NCBI GenBank assembly: GCA_011316305.1
Contig: SAUG01000052.1
Coordinates: 62,001-126,000, forward strand
Source of the DNA: Rusavskia elegans
Taxonomy: Eukaryota; Ascomycota; Lecanoromycetes; Teloschistales; Teloschistaceae
DNA length: 64,000 bases
Direction of reading: 5' to 3'
The position numbers were made by a program, and so were the translations under genes. The notes under the pieces were generated by a model that saw only the letters and a program-made list of their open reading frames with translations, had not been told where the DNA came from and did no database searches. Shown one piece after another: positions 41,254 through 52,541 of the stretch (position 1 is the stretch's first letter; every line of letters begins with the position of its first letter).

Positions 41254-41747
41254 TAGACTGGCTATTTCGGTATAGATTCCCGTCGATATTTTATAAATTT
41301 TATACGAGTTTTAGTAAATTAATTCAACTCGACCTACTAAATAGTATAGATCGATTCTAAAAATTAGAATCGAAAGTTAAATCGAATTATAAAATAAAAA
41401 CTAATAGAAATTCGATTCGATCTATTAAATTTTCACTATATGAAATAGTATAATCCTATAATTAATAAATCTTTTGAAAGATAATATATTTAGATAATAT
41501 ATTTACTCTAACTAAATTATTTCTAGCTAGCGTAGTTTATAAATAAAATTAATTATAGATAAATAGATATAACATTTTTACTAGAATTTTATTTTTCTAC
41601 TAAGTTTTAAAAATTTTAGCGATCGAATCCGGAAATCCGAATTTAATCCGGAATCGAATCGATTTAATATCTAGAAAAGTCGAAACCGATTCGAATCGGG
41701 TCGGTTTTTTTAATCCGAATTCGAAATTCGATTCGACGGCCAATCTA
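41254..41747 (+). mobile_element. hAT-like MITE, copy M2 (494 bp)
   Basis: Termini TAGACTGGCTATTTCGG and GACGGCCAATCTA form an inverted repeat. The target duplication is CCTATAAT (41,246-41,253) and TCTATAAC (41,748-41,755). The core is shared with M1 and M3, and subterminal CCGA/TCGG repeats are dense. Confidence 0.82.
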
Positions 41748-42087
41748 TCTATAACTAACTTGCGAAAATTAAAAATTAAAAATTAAAAATAGATAAAAAT
41801 TTATAGATTTATAAAACGCTGGACTTGATATAATTCAATAGACGAAAATTTATTCCAGTAAAATAATCGATTTAATTCGAAAAATTTAATTTGAAATAGA
41901 CGAATGTTATTTTAATATTAGAAATAAACTAATTATATATTTTCTTTCCAACGACGAAAATTAAATTTTAAAGTTTTTTTTAAAATTTTCTTTTAGAGTT
42001 ACTTTAATAGATTTAGACGGATTTCCGTGAATTTTAAATATTTACAGCTGTTTTTATTTCGAACTACATCGATAGAATTATAAAATA

Positions 42088-42215
42088 GATAGCGTAGTAG
42101 CAAGATTTACGTTATCTGATAGATTTAATACTAACGGATCCAGCGTTTTTTAAAATTAAAAATTGAAATAAATCGAAAATTCGAATCTATCGAAAGCTAA
42201 TAAATATTTATATTT
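42088..42215 (+). mobile_element. SINE head fragment, plus orientation (S3a)
   Basis: An A-box-like TAGCGTAGTAGCAAG and, about 90 bp on, AAAATTCGAATC (B-box-like) match the SINE promoter region. Strongly diverged. Confidence 0.5.
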
Positions 42216-42504
42216 CTCTATCGACGTAAATATCGAATTTTATAGAATTTTTTATATATTAAAATTATATAATAGATTGGATCCAAATAATAATATCGAT
42301 CGAATTGATTTAAATTTTAAAAAAATTCAATTAATATTTTTTTTTTTAGATTTTTATTTAAATAGATATTCGATCAAAATATAGATTTTTCAAATAATTG
42401 CGTAATTAAATCGATTAAATACTTTTAATATTAGTATCGTATAAATTTAATTTTTACAACTTCGAATATTTAATTATATATATAATAATATACGCATTCG
42501 AAAT

Positions 42505-42612
42505 CTAGATAACGTAATAGTAATAATTGCGTGATTTAATAGTCTAACGAATTTAGCGTTTTTCGGAATTATAAATTAAATCCGATAGATCGAAAATTCG
42601 AATTATTAAAAG
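42505..42612 (+). mobile_element. SINE head fragment, plus orientation (S3b)
   Basis: ATAACGTAATAGTAATAATTG ... GAAAATTCGAATT aligns with the promoter region of the SINE. A minus-strand SINE inserted at its downstream edge. Confidence 0.5.
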
Positions 42613-42622
42613 TTAAACTAAT

Positions 42623-43056
42623 GTATATACGGTTTAATTATTCGAATTTTTGATTTCAATTATATACGATTTAATACTAGAGATACTAATCGATTATATT
42701 ACGTCGATATTTTCTAAAAATTTAAATATTTTATCGAGATTTTAATTTTTAGAACTTTTAAAAGAATTAGAATTAAATTAAAATCCAGATAGAGAAACTT
42801 TAATTTATTTAATCCAATTATTTTAGTTTAATTCGATCAATTTATACGGTTAAATCGAAATAATCGACTATATAATCTCTTTATATATAGACTTTATATA
42901 AAAATCGATTTAATCAAAAGAAAAAACTTAAATATTAGTTAGCTTTTAAGGAATTTGAATCTCCGACCCGTCGGATTTAATCTCGTTAACTCCGAAAAAC
43001 GTTGAATCCGTTAGACTATCAAGTCACGTAGTCATTGCTATGGCGCCATCCAGGCC
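42623..43056 (-). mobile_element. tRNA-derived SINE, copy S4
   Basis: Minus strand starts GGCCTGGATGGCGCCATAGC at 43,056 and ends near 42,623. The flanks AAAAGTTAAACTAA and AAAAGTTAAATAAA are near-identical duplications. RIP-mutated. Confidence 0.7.
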
Positions 43057-43713
43057 AAAAGTTAAATAAATAATTAAATTCTTTCTATCGAATAAATCTA
43101 TTTTATATAATATTTTTATAAAGAGATATTATATAATAGATCGTATCGTTATTCTATAAATCGATTAAATTAAAATAAAATATTTAAAAAATTAAATAAA
43201 CTAAAATTTTTCGATTTAGAATTTAATCTTTGTATAGCTTTTTCGAAAGTTTTAAAATTAAAATTTCGAATAAATAAATCGTATATATATATATACGTTT
43301 TCGAAATTACTATAAAAAATCCTATTTAGAAAAATATATAAAATAAAAATTTATATTAATAAAAATAATGATAATAATAATTATATATAAAATATAATAA
43401 TAACAAATATATATTAAATTTAATAAAATAGAAACGTTTAAAATTATAAATTTTATTTAACTATTTTTGCTTTTCGAAACGAGATATAGAAATTTCCGAC
43501 CCGAATTCGACCCGAACGAGTTCGAATCGAAACCGAATCGGATTATTAAATTGATTATTAGATCGAATTTCGAACCCGGATTAGAGAAACCGATCTAATT
43601 CGAATCGATTCCGATTTTCTAAATACCGAATTAAATCGGATCGGATTATTTTAGAATTTAATTTAATTCGATTCCGGATTAAATCCGGAAATTCGAATTT
43701 AATTCGCTAAAAC

Positions 43714-44141
43714 TAAACTGGCCATCTCGGATCGGATTTTCGTCGAACCGTCGGAAACTCGATCCGATTTTGGCGGGTCGAACCCGGATACCCGACGGGA
43801 ACCCGCCAAATCATTTCTAATATTAAAATATTATATATATAATGATATAATTATTATTATAGTAGTAATATATTTTGATAATAGATTTAGTCTAACTAGA
43901 TTCTTTCTAGCTAGCGTAGTCAATTAATAAAATCAATTTTTAATAAATAGATATAACATTTGTACTAGAATTCTATTTTTATACTACGGCTTGATATTTT
44001 AACGAATTCGAATCGGGTCGGATCGGATTATAAAATTCGATCCGGATTCGAATCGGATCGAACCGTAGAATTTTCTAACCCGATTCGGGTCGAATCGGAT
44101 TAGTCAATTCGGATTTAAAATTCGATTCGACGGCCAATCTA
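43714..44141 (+). mobile_element. hAT-like MITE, copy M3 (428 bp)
   Basis: Termini TAAACTGGCCATCTCGG and CGACGGCCAATCTA. The duplication is GCTAAAAC (43,706-43,713) and ATTAAAAC (44,142-44,149). It retains more G+C than M1 or M2 (for example GGCGGGTCGAACCC near 43,780). Inserted in a reverse-oriented hAT-like element. Confidence 0.82.
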
Positions 44142-45423
44142 ATTAAAACCGCTAAAATCTTTTTTTAATATTATAAATTCAATTCTTTTATTAATAATAT
44201 AGTAATATATCAAAATAATATATTTATCCAGATTTTCTATTTCTAGATATAGATAATTAATTAAATAATTTTATAATTTCTTTTATATTTTTATTATCTT
44301 CGATTTCAAATTCTATTTGTTTTTTTTATATATTTTCTATCTTTTCTATATTTTAATCTTTATATTTATTTTTATTTCAATTAAGGTTGATATTTCTAGC
44401 TAAATTTCTACTATTTTTAAATTTAGTACTATTCCATTTAGTAGAATATTTTTCTACTATCTAGTTTTTATTATTAATTTCGATAATATTATTAATATTC
44501 TTATGCTTTTTTTTATATAAAGATTCGAAAACTACGTAAACTATATTACTACTATAGCTGAATTTATTAACAAACTTCGACTATTTTTATTAAAATTCTA
44601 GTATTCTAGTAATTTTAAATTCTTTAAAATCGAGATAATAGATAATTTATTATCAGATAAAATTAATAGTTAAAATTATTTATATAGTTAAAATTACCTC
44701 GATTATATATTTAGTAATAATAGTAAATTTTAAAACAATATTAAAAATAAATAATTATAAATTAGATAGTTATATTTATATTCAATATAATATTATATTC
44801 TATTATTTTATTCCGTTTCTATTTTATCTAATTTTTATATATATTATTTCTTCTAATTTTTTTGGCGAATTTTATTACGGAATTTAATTTCGTTATATAA
44901 TATTATATATAAATTAATATCTAATACAATATATAATATTCTATTATATTATTATAAAGTTTTTTAATAATTCTATAAATCGTTTTCCCGTTTCTAACGT
45001 TTTATTCTAAAAGAATCTTTATATCTAAATCTTTAGTTTTTTATATATCGATTTCTTTTAATTTCTAGAAATATTTATATATACAAATATAATTTATACT
45101 ATATTTTTTATTGAATATATATTTAGATTTCGATTATTTTCTATCGCGTTTATAGTTTATAATCGATTTAGATTTTATAAATAGTGTTTTAAATTTAGAT
45201 ATAATAGAGTATTATAAACTAACGTAGATAATATAATAGAATAATATAATTATTTCTAGAAAGAATTTTTATAAAATAGTAGATAAAAATATATAAAAAT
45301 ATATAGTAATTAGTAAAATATACTAGAAAAGGATTGAAATATATAGATTCGTTTACTTTAGCCGAAAACTAATTAATAATTATATTAATTAATTAAATTT
45401 TATTTTAAATTTTTTTCTTTTTA

Positions 45424-45845
45424 TATACGATTAATTATTCGGATTTTTAATTTTAGTCTTTTACGAATTTAACGCTAGAGACGCTAATTTAATTATATTA
45501 TATAATTATTTAATATTCAAATATTTTACCGAAAATTCGAATTAAAAATTCCTAAAAAAACTAGATTTAAACTAAAATCTAGAAGGAAACCGTAATCTAT
45601 TTAACTTTAATTAATTTAATTTTCTTCGATTAATCGGGCTAGGCCGAAACGATCTACTATCTAGTCTTTCTATATTTTAAAATTCTATAAAAATCGACTA
45701 GAGTCGATCGAAAAAACTTAAGTATTAGATTAGCTTTCGAGGGATTCGAACCTCTAATCTATCGGATTAACTCCGTTAATTCCGAAAAGCGTTAGATCCG
45801 CCGGGTCTCCAGGTTACGCAGCGTTACCACTGCGCCATCTAAGCC
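45424..45845 (-). mobile_element. tRNA-derived SINE, copy S5
   Basis: A 422-bp element with a perfect 15-bp duplication ATTTTTTTCTTTTTA at 45,409-45,423 and 45,846-45,860. On the minus strand the A-box-like ATGGCGCAGTGGTAACG is followed by the B-box-like GGTTCGAATCCCT. These internal RNA polymerase III promoter boxes are typical of SINEs. Confidence 0.82.
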
Positions 45846-46169
45846 ATTTTTTTCTTTTTATTAAATAATTATTACTATAAATTTCTAATATAATATATTT
45901 TATACTATATTATTTATCGTTCCATTTATCGTAAATATCAATGGAACTAGTAATATATTAAAATAATATAATAAATAATATAATAACGTTAATAGATATT
46001 CTAGTATATAAAAATTTTATAAAACCGATTTATAAAAATCTAGAAAAGTTTAGAAATAATAAAATCGAATAAAAAAAAAGAAAATCGCTAGTATAGTAAT
46101 AAAAATAATATTTTAAAAAAATATATTCTAAATAATCTAGCTAATAATATATCTATAGAAATATTAATA

Positions 46170-46595
46170 TTATATATACGATTAATTATTCGAATTTTTA
46201 ATTTTAATCTTTTATAAATTTAATACTAGAGGTGCTAATTCGATTAGATTACGTAATTATTTAATATTTAAATATTTTACCGAAAACTCGAATTAAAGAT
46301 TTTTAAAAAAGCTAGATCTAGACTAAAATCTAGAAGGAAACCGTAATCTATTTAACTTTAATTAACTTAATTTCCTTTAATCGATCGGGCTAGGCCGAGA
46401 CGATCTATTATCTAATCTTTCTATATTTTAAATTCTATAAAAATCGACTAGAATCGATAGAAAAAACTTAAATATTAGGTTAGTTTTCGAAGGATTCGAA
46501 CCTCTGACCTGTCGGATTAATTTCGTTAATTCCGAAAAGCGCTGGATCCGCCGGGTTTCCAGGTCACGCAGCGTTACTACTACGCCACCCAGGCC
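46170..46595 (-). mobile_element. tRNA-derived SINE, copy S6
   Basis: A 426-bp element with a perfect 14-bp duplication TAGAAATATTAATA at 46,156-46,169 and 46,596-46,609. On the minus strand it has GGCCTGGGTGGCGTAGTAG at the head, then GAGGTTCGAATCC about 90 bp on. It is the least-mutated SINE copy here. Confidence 0.85.
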
Positions 46596-47379
46596 TAGAA
46601 ATATTAATAGAAAGTTAATATTATAACTTTTCGAAATATCTATTACTATTAAAAAGATTTCGATAATCTAATTTTAAAAATATTATTTACTAGATTATAT
46701 CGCGAAATTTTTAAAAATATCGCTATAGAAATAGTTAATTCGGCTAGATATATTAGAATATAGAATACGGCGTTAATAATTTTATAAATTCTATAAAAAT
46801 ATATATTATTATTTATCTAATAAATAAATATATTATTTTATTATATTATTATTTATATACGACTATATTTATATTATTTAAAAATTAATATTATTATAAT
46901 CTACGTTAATTAAATTACTATCTAAATTAAAAACTTTTAGTTTATTAAAAATCTAATAAAAAATTTAAAACTATAATTAGAAAACAATAAATTAGTTAAT
47001 TACTAAACTTTAAAATATATAATTAAAAATATCGAAAAAAAATTATAGATTACACCCGTTATACTAGCCAATTATATATAAAATATATTAACGCTTTATA
47101 TTATCTAAATTACTTATTATAATTAGAATAATTTTTATTTTTAATATAGTAATTATTTATAAAAACTATAGTATTCGACTATTTAATATAATTATTAATT
47201 AGATCGGATCGAATTTCTATTAATTTTTAATTTTATAATCCGATCCGATTTTTAATTTTAATATTTAAAATTAATTTAAATTGTTTAATAGATCGAATTA
47301 AACCGATTCGCCAATATTCGGATCGAATTTTCGAAGTATTAATAGAAATCTATATCGAAATAGTCAATCTACGAATTAT

Positions 47380-48044
47380 ATAAATATCGATTCGATCCGA
47401 ATTAAAACGAAACGGATTCGAATCGAGATTTACTAAAAATAGTAGTTTTTAGAATTAATTTTAAGAAATCGAATATAGGCGTAAAAATAATCTAATTTAA
47501 ATTTTAATTTCTATATAATTTAAAGTATAGAAAAAGTTTTATAAACTAATTTAGCGTTTATACTAGCGCGATAACTAATTAATTCGTCTTTTAAACGGAA
47601 TAAATCCGCGAAAATCTATTTATATTCCAATCCGTTTATAATCTAATCCGAAAATATTCTAATCCGTTTCGAATCGAATTAAAGATTTTAAAATTCGATT
47701 CGATTCAATCCGTTTCGAAATCCAACTATTTTTTTCGATTATTAAAAATTTATATTTATATAAATTATATTTATTATTATCAAAGTAAAACTGTAGTATT
47801 AAAATCTATAAAAAATTAATTTTTCTTTAATTTCGAAAAGAGATTTTACAAAGGAATTTATTCTATATTATTTTTTATTTTTATTCATTTAAACGTTGAT
47901 ATTGATTTTTCTACCGTTTATCTAACGCTAATATTCTAATATCAAATTAATTGCGAAATCGATAATTCATCGAATAATAAAACGTATATATATTATAAAT
48001 CTATTATTATCTCGAGCAGAGATTTTACAAGAGGATTTCAATAG
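47380..48044. other. Edge of the RIP compartment, no gene
   Basis: AT-rich repeat debris. 47,390-47,740 has CCGATTCG/CGGATTCG subterminal-type repeats like those of the hAT-like family. 47,915-47,975 resembles an end of repeat R1. Composition turns normal by about 48,045-48,080. Confidence 0.6.
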
Positions 48045-49064
48045 ATATAATTGACTGAATTAAGCGCTTTTGATTCAGAAGAAGGCAGGCGCAGCTTGGG
48101 AGAGGGGCACGACCCTTCCGAACAGACCATTGACTACCTTGCCGTAGTGCTTTTCCACTAAGGTAAACTGCCGACGACGGCTTGCCCACTGCACGCCATT
48201 AGTAATTAATTCGAACCCACCATCCAATTATGCAGAGCCGAGCCAGATTCGCGAGTGCCAAGTCTGAACCCTTGCATCAAGAACTGGCCTAACGTTACTC
48301 TGTACCTACGACAGACTCACATTCGCTGGTGGGACCGTAAAACCCCATACTGCTCAGCATTGGAGTCGAGAGCGTTGCGTACAAGAGAGCATCTTCACAT
48401 CCAACACACGAGCAACACGGGACGTTCCCTGTCAGCATCTCGTCAAATTGCGGCTGTTGAGCATCTACGTATCAATCCTGCGAGTCGGGGTCTGTGCTCT
48501 ACGCTTCTTCCCCACCTCAAGCTCAAGTGCCGTGCCCACGCTCGAGCCCAAGCGAACTTTATAGACGCGCTCGAGTTAACGACTGTTGCGACGACAGCAT
48601 CAATCCACACCTCCATGACCGGCGCCCGCTTTGGGAAATCTCCCTCCTCGGCCATGAAGCCTCAGTGTCAAAGCTCCTCGTTCCATCAACCCCAATTTGT
48701 CAGGAAGACCGGCTTCGCCAACACCTCCAACGCTCGTCGCATCTCCCCAAGGGTCGGCGCCGTCCTTCGTTTCCCTTACGAAGGCAATCGTCCTCCCAAC
48801 ACTGTGTAGGCGAATATCTGACACCCACTACTGGCTTGTCGTACCTTACCTGAGCTCCCTGTACCAACGGTAGTTCTGCTATTCTCATTCGTGGAACCGC
48901 CCTTGCCCTACTGTCGACGGGTGTGATCCTAGGTACACCTTACTTCACCAGCATATCCTTGGCGCATAGGGACGATTAGCAGTTGAACTGTATATGCGCT
49001 TCACCAAAGTTTATCAAACTTCCAGTCGAGCCTCCGTGTACGTGCTATCCATTTTTCTTGCCAT
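48045..49064. other. Intergenic/upstream region of the zinc-finger gene
   Basis: Normal base composition. A 184-codon plus-strand frame (48,255-48,809) overlaps several other open frames, has no recognisable domain and an erratic composition, so I do not call it a gene. The stretch probably holds the promoter and 5' UTR of the transcription factor. Confidence 0.5.
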
Positions 49065-52000
49065 ATGAAAGCTGGCCATTCCCACAAGCGACAGCTCCTC
49101 CAAATCTCACTATCATCCAATATCTATATGCCGCCCACGACGCTGCTTTGGACCCACAATTCGTCCTCATCGCAACCTCTGACTGCGACCGGAATGACTC
49201 CCCAAGTCGGAGCCTCCACTGGCTCCGTGCTCACCATCAAGAACGAGACGTCCTACAAAAGCCCACCATCATCGATATCGGATTTATCACAGCACGAATG
49301 CGAGGAAGTCAGAGGCCGAAGACCGGATCGAGAGAGTAGTTCGACCGCAAAGGCTGAAGATGATAGTGGTGATGATAAGGATGGGATCTCGGGGAAACCC
49401 CGCAAAAGAAAGCGTAGCAGAAAGGGCCTCGACAAGAACTTCCCGTGCAAGCACGATGGCTGCGGCAAAAAATATTCTAGGGCAGAGCATCTCTATCGTC
49501 ACCAGCTGAATCGTACGTCTGGTATTGCCGACGATTTCAGCCACTGATACTGACAAGTGACAGATACTCCCAAGAAAATTTATGAGTGCGACTTTCCCGG
49601 CTGCGACCGAACATTCGTTCGACAGGATCTATGTACTCGCCATAGGGAGCGGCATACAGCACGCGGTTCTCATTTGCATCGAAAAGACCCCTATCTTCCA
49701 ACCAACGAAGGAAGGTCCACACTTCCGTCTCCAGTTACTGTCCATCATGAGCATTTCGATTCGGCATACCGCCCCTCGAGCGCCACCGGTGGAACACCTA
49801 ATAGTATACCACGCAGCAGTACCACACCTCTGGCGTCCCCTCATAATGCATCTTCCGCTGCCGGCCACTCGCCTTTGTCAAGCCGCATGCCTGGACTTAA
49901 AGCACTACGCACCAGTCACACAGGCGTCGTAGGTGATCACATGAGATCTCCGCACAATCAGATATTCCCCAGGACTACTGAATATGGGCACACTCGCCGC
50001 TTGCAAAGATCTAACAGCGATGACCATTACTACGCCCCTGCTGCTCCGAGGTCCTATGATTCGAAGACGCCTGTTGATCAAATCGCTATACCGAGATTTG
50101 ACCGGAATCTGAGCAATGGAGACTTGGATCCTGCCGCACCACTGCAGCCTCAGCACTACATCCCTCACTCCACATCACATACAATGACAGGAGATGGTAG
50201 CTGGAGATCATCCCCTACGTCATATGGGTCTCCTAACGAGCACCACTCTCTCGATGGTCAAGCGCCCGCAGGGTACCTGCGTCATCAGAACTGCCCGCCT
50301 ATGCTGCCGTTACCTCCCTCTGGGTATCCTGCAGTAAGCCAGACATCGATATCTGGAGATCGACACAGCTATACGCTTGCATCTGGTCCACAGCCGTCCA
50401 GAGAGACGCACTCAATTCAAGGGATACCGGGTCCGAGCAATCTCAATCAAATTTCTACAGATTCACAAGCAGCTTCATATTCGGCTCAAGATTTCGATCC
50501 TGAGGCACATGACCGCTCTCCTTTCACTCTTCCCGAAGACTTTACAGGATGGCTTTTTAACGATCCGCAAGCTAATTTCCTTGCGCCCGACGCACCTCTC
50601 CAAGGCTCAATGTTTATTGGGGCAACGGCATTCATGGACGAGTCTACGGAAGTATCACGCATTGCCAATGGATACGAGGACATCGTGAATGGTCCATTCG
50701 ACCGTCCGGTTCCGCAAGATCCAATGTCTGTTACCAGTATCCTTGATCCAGCTCAGACGGAGGCTATCCTTTCGGAAGAGAAGTGGCAGCAGCTGCTTGA
50801 ACTCATCGAGAACCGATTCAACGAGACCGACAACGCGCCTGTCGAAAAACAAAAGAGTGCCCTCCTGCATGGTAACCGCGAAGACCCCCACCATGTATTA
50901 AGTCGCCCACGGATGCAAACATACATCGGCTCTTATTGGTACCATTTCCATCCTCAGATGCCTATCCTTCATAAGCCAACCTTTTCGGCGACCCGAGCCC
51001 AGAACTTGCTTCTGTTTGCCGTCATTGCTATCGGAGCTTCTTGTCTCGATAAATTACATGGCCATGAGGTAACTCAGGAGGGCGCAGAATTGTCCAATTT
51101 TCTAGCTTGGCACCTTCGGGGCGAGATTTTCATAGATAAAGACAGCACAGCACCGGCAAAATTGTGGGTCTTCCAGGCTCTTCTTCTGTTGGAAGTGTAC
51201 GAAAAAATGTACTCAACTCGCTTGTTACACGAGCGTGCGCACATTCACCACGCGACAACGTTGACTCTGATGCGTCGAGGACCGTTCATGATAGGGCGAT
51301 CTGCGCTCGACTCCCCTCCCACAGGAACTGTGGACAAGGGTGAAGCATCGATCAACGAGACTCGCGACGAATCTTATGACCATACTCCTGATCAGTGGTG
51401 GAACCATTGGATTCACAACGAGGCAACGCGTCGTGTTGCATTCGCCGCTTTCATTATTGACTCTATCCATACTACCATGTTCGGCCACACCGCGACCATG
51501 GTGGCGCACGAGATGAAATTGCAGCTCCCTTGCGATGAGCCCCTCTGGTCAGCGACCAGCAGTGCCGAAGTAAACCGAATCGAGAACACACTCAAAGAGA
51601 GCGGCATCAAGCCCATCAGCTTTTTCGATGGCCTGAGGAACACACTCAACAACAAGTCTGTAAGGACCAACTCATTGGGCCGTACGGCACTCATGGCAGG
51701 GTTGCTGAGCGTTAGCTGGCATATGAGCCAGAAAGATCTCCAAGTCCGATCGCTAGGGGCTCTGAAAGCTCTAGGAGGTAAGGATATCTGGAGAGGAACC
51801 CTGACCAAAGCGTTCGATTTCTGGAAGAGTGACTTTGATCAAAACGTCAGCAGTACGCATTTGGCAGCCATGTCTAACTGGTATCAGCCCTCGGGAAAAC
51901 CCGACGAGGAAAACATCTTTGAGAGCCGCACCGTTCTACATCACCTGGCACACATGGCAACTCATGTGGATATTGTGAGTTGTCAGATATTCGCCAGAGC

Positions 52001-52541
52001 TAAACGGTTGCTTTCACGGACAACGTTACCGTCAGACTACACGACTGCACAACGTCGGATCCGAGAACATTGGGCACCGAGACCGAGCGCTCGCGACGCA
52101 ACATTTTATGCCCTCAAATTTTTGGCTCAAGTCCTGACCCCGGATACAGCTGGATTGAAACGGGGTGCAAGCGAGGCAGGTATGGGTGGTCCCACGGCAT
52201 ACTCTGCACGGGACGACTTCCTGATCAATAGGCCGTGGGTTGTGTATGTGGCAGCCTTGATCGTCTGGTCGTATGGGTATGCACTCGACGGATCGATCAA
52301 GTCTCCTCCAGATATTGCGCGGAACCCCGAGAAACAAACGTACGACATGCGTCTGTTCTTGGAACGGGTTGGAGGCGTAGATGCACCTGACGATCTTGAG
52401 AAGATACCCGACCGCAACGCATGCATGGGGATGTTGTATATACTGAAAGCAATGTTTGAGAAATGCCGCTGGGAGCTGCTGCACGAAGGCGCCAAGCTTC
52501 TCGGTAATTGTATCGAGATGCTCCAAGGGAGGGATGTGTAA
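49065..52541 (+). CDS. C2H2 zinc-finger / fungal_trans transcription factor, two exons
   Basis: A nuclear DNA-binding regulator, predicted by domains. Exons are 49,065-49,512 and 49,564-52,541. The 51-bp intron (GTACGT...GACAG) is placed because joining the exons recreates the last histidine of the first finger. The start may be 49,065 (1,141 aa) or, more likely, the second ATG at 49,128 (1,120 aa; residue numbers follow this start). A basic KPRKRKRSRK stretch, a possible nuclear signal, precedes tandem C2H2 fingers at about 107-129 and 137-159 (both C-x4-C-x12-H-x3-H). A long S/P-rich linker follows. A fungal-specific transcription factor domain begins near residue 577 (YWYHFHPQMPILHKPTF) and runs to about 850. 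The target genes cannot be told from sequence. The gene lies about 1 kb from the RIP compartment yet looks intact. Confidence 0.88.

Larger units (their letters stand above)
43487..47371 (-). mobile_element. hAT-like element 3, reverse orientation, carrying a MITE and two SINEs
   Basis: The right end (about 47,165-47,371, last bases ATAGTCAATCTA) is the reverse complement of the left ends at 428 and 4,011. 43,490-43,713 and 44,142-44,600 are reverse-complement homologous to 16,250-15,530 of hAT-like element 2. The left terminus is degraded. Possible 8-bp flanks are CGAGATAT (43,480-43,487) and CGAATTAT (47,372-47,379), seven of eight matching. It contains MITE M3 and SINEs at 45,424 and 46,170. 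No transposase motif was recognised with confidence. Confidence 0.6.
1..48045. other. RIP-mutated AT-rich transposon compartment
   Basis: This block is strikingly AT-rich. CA and TG dinucleotides are rare and TA is abundant, while CG survives. Decayed reading frames of transposon proteins are interrupted by TAA and TAG where glutamine (CAA, CAG) or tryptophan (TGG) codons are expected. That is the known effect of repeat-induced point mutation, which in Pezizomycotina acts on duplicated DNA mostly at CpA. No open frame longer than about 65 codons survives. Base composition changes abruptly to normal near 48,045. The whole block is probably heterochromatic (inference). Confidence 0.95.

Noticed and set aside
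45740..46595. tRNA gene candidates with A and B boxes
   Set aside because: The sequence does not fold as a full tRNA in my reading; it is the head of a 420-430-bp dispersed element with TSDs, so SINE is the better call.
1..48045. AT-rich block as centromere or mitochondrial DNA
   Set aside because: Nested nuclear transposons and RIP signature explain it. Some fungal centromeres are RIPed repeats, but nothing here distinguishes that.
48255..48853. Overlapping open frames of 184 and 119 codons upstream of the transcription factor
   Set aside because: No domain, competing frames on both strands, no intron logic; more likely promoter/UTR DNA.
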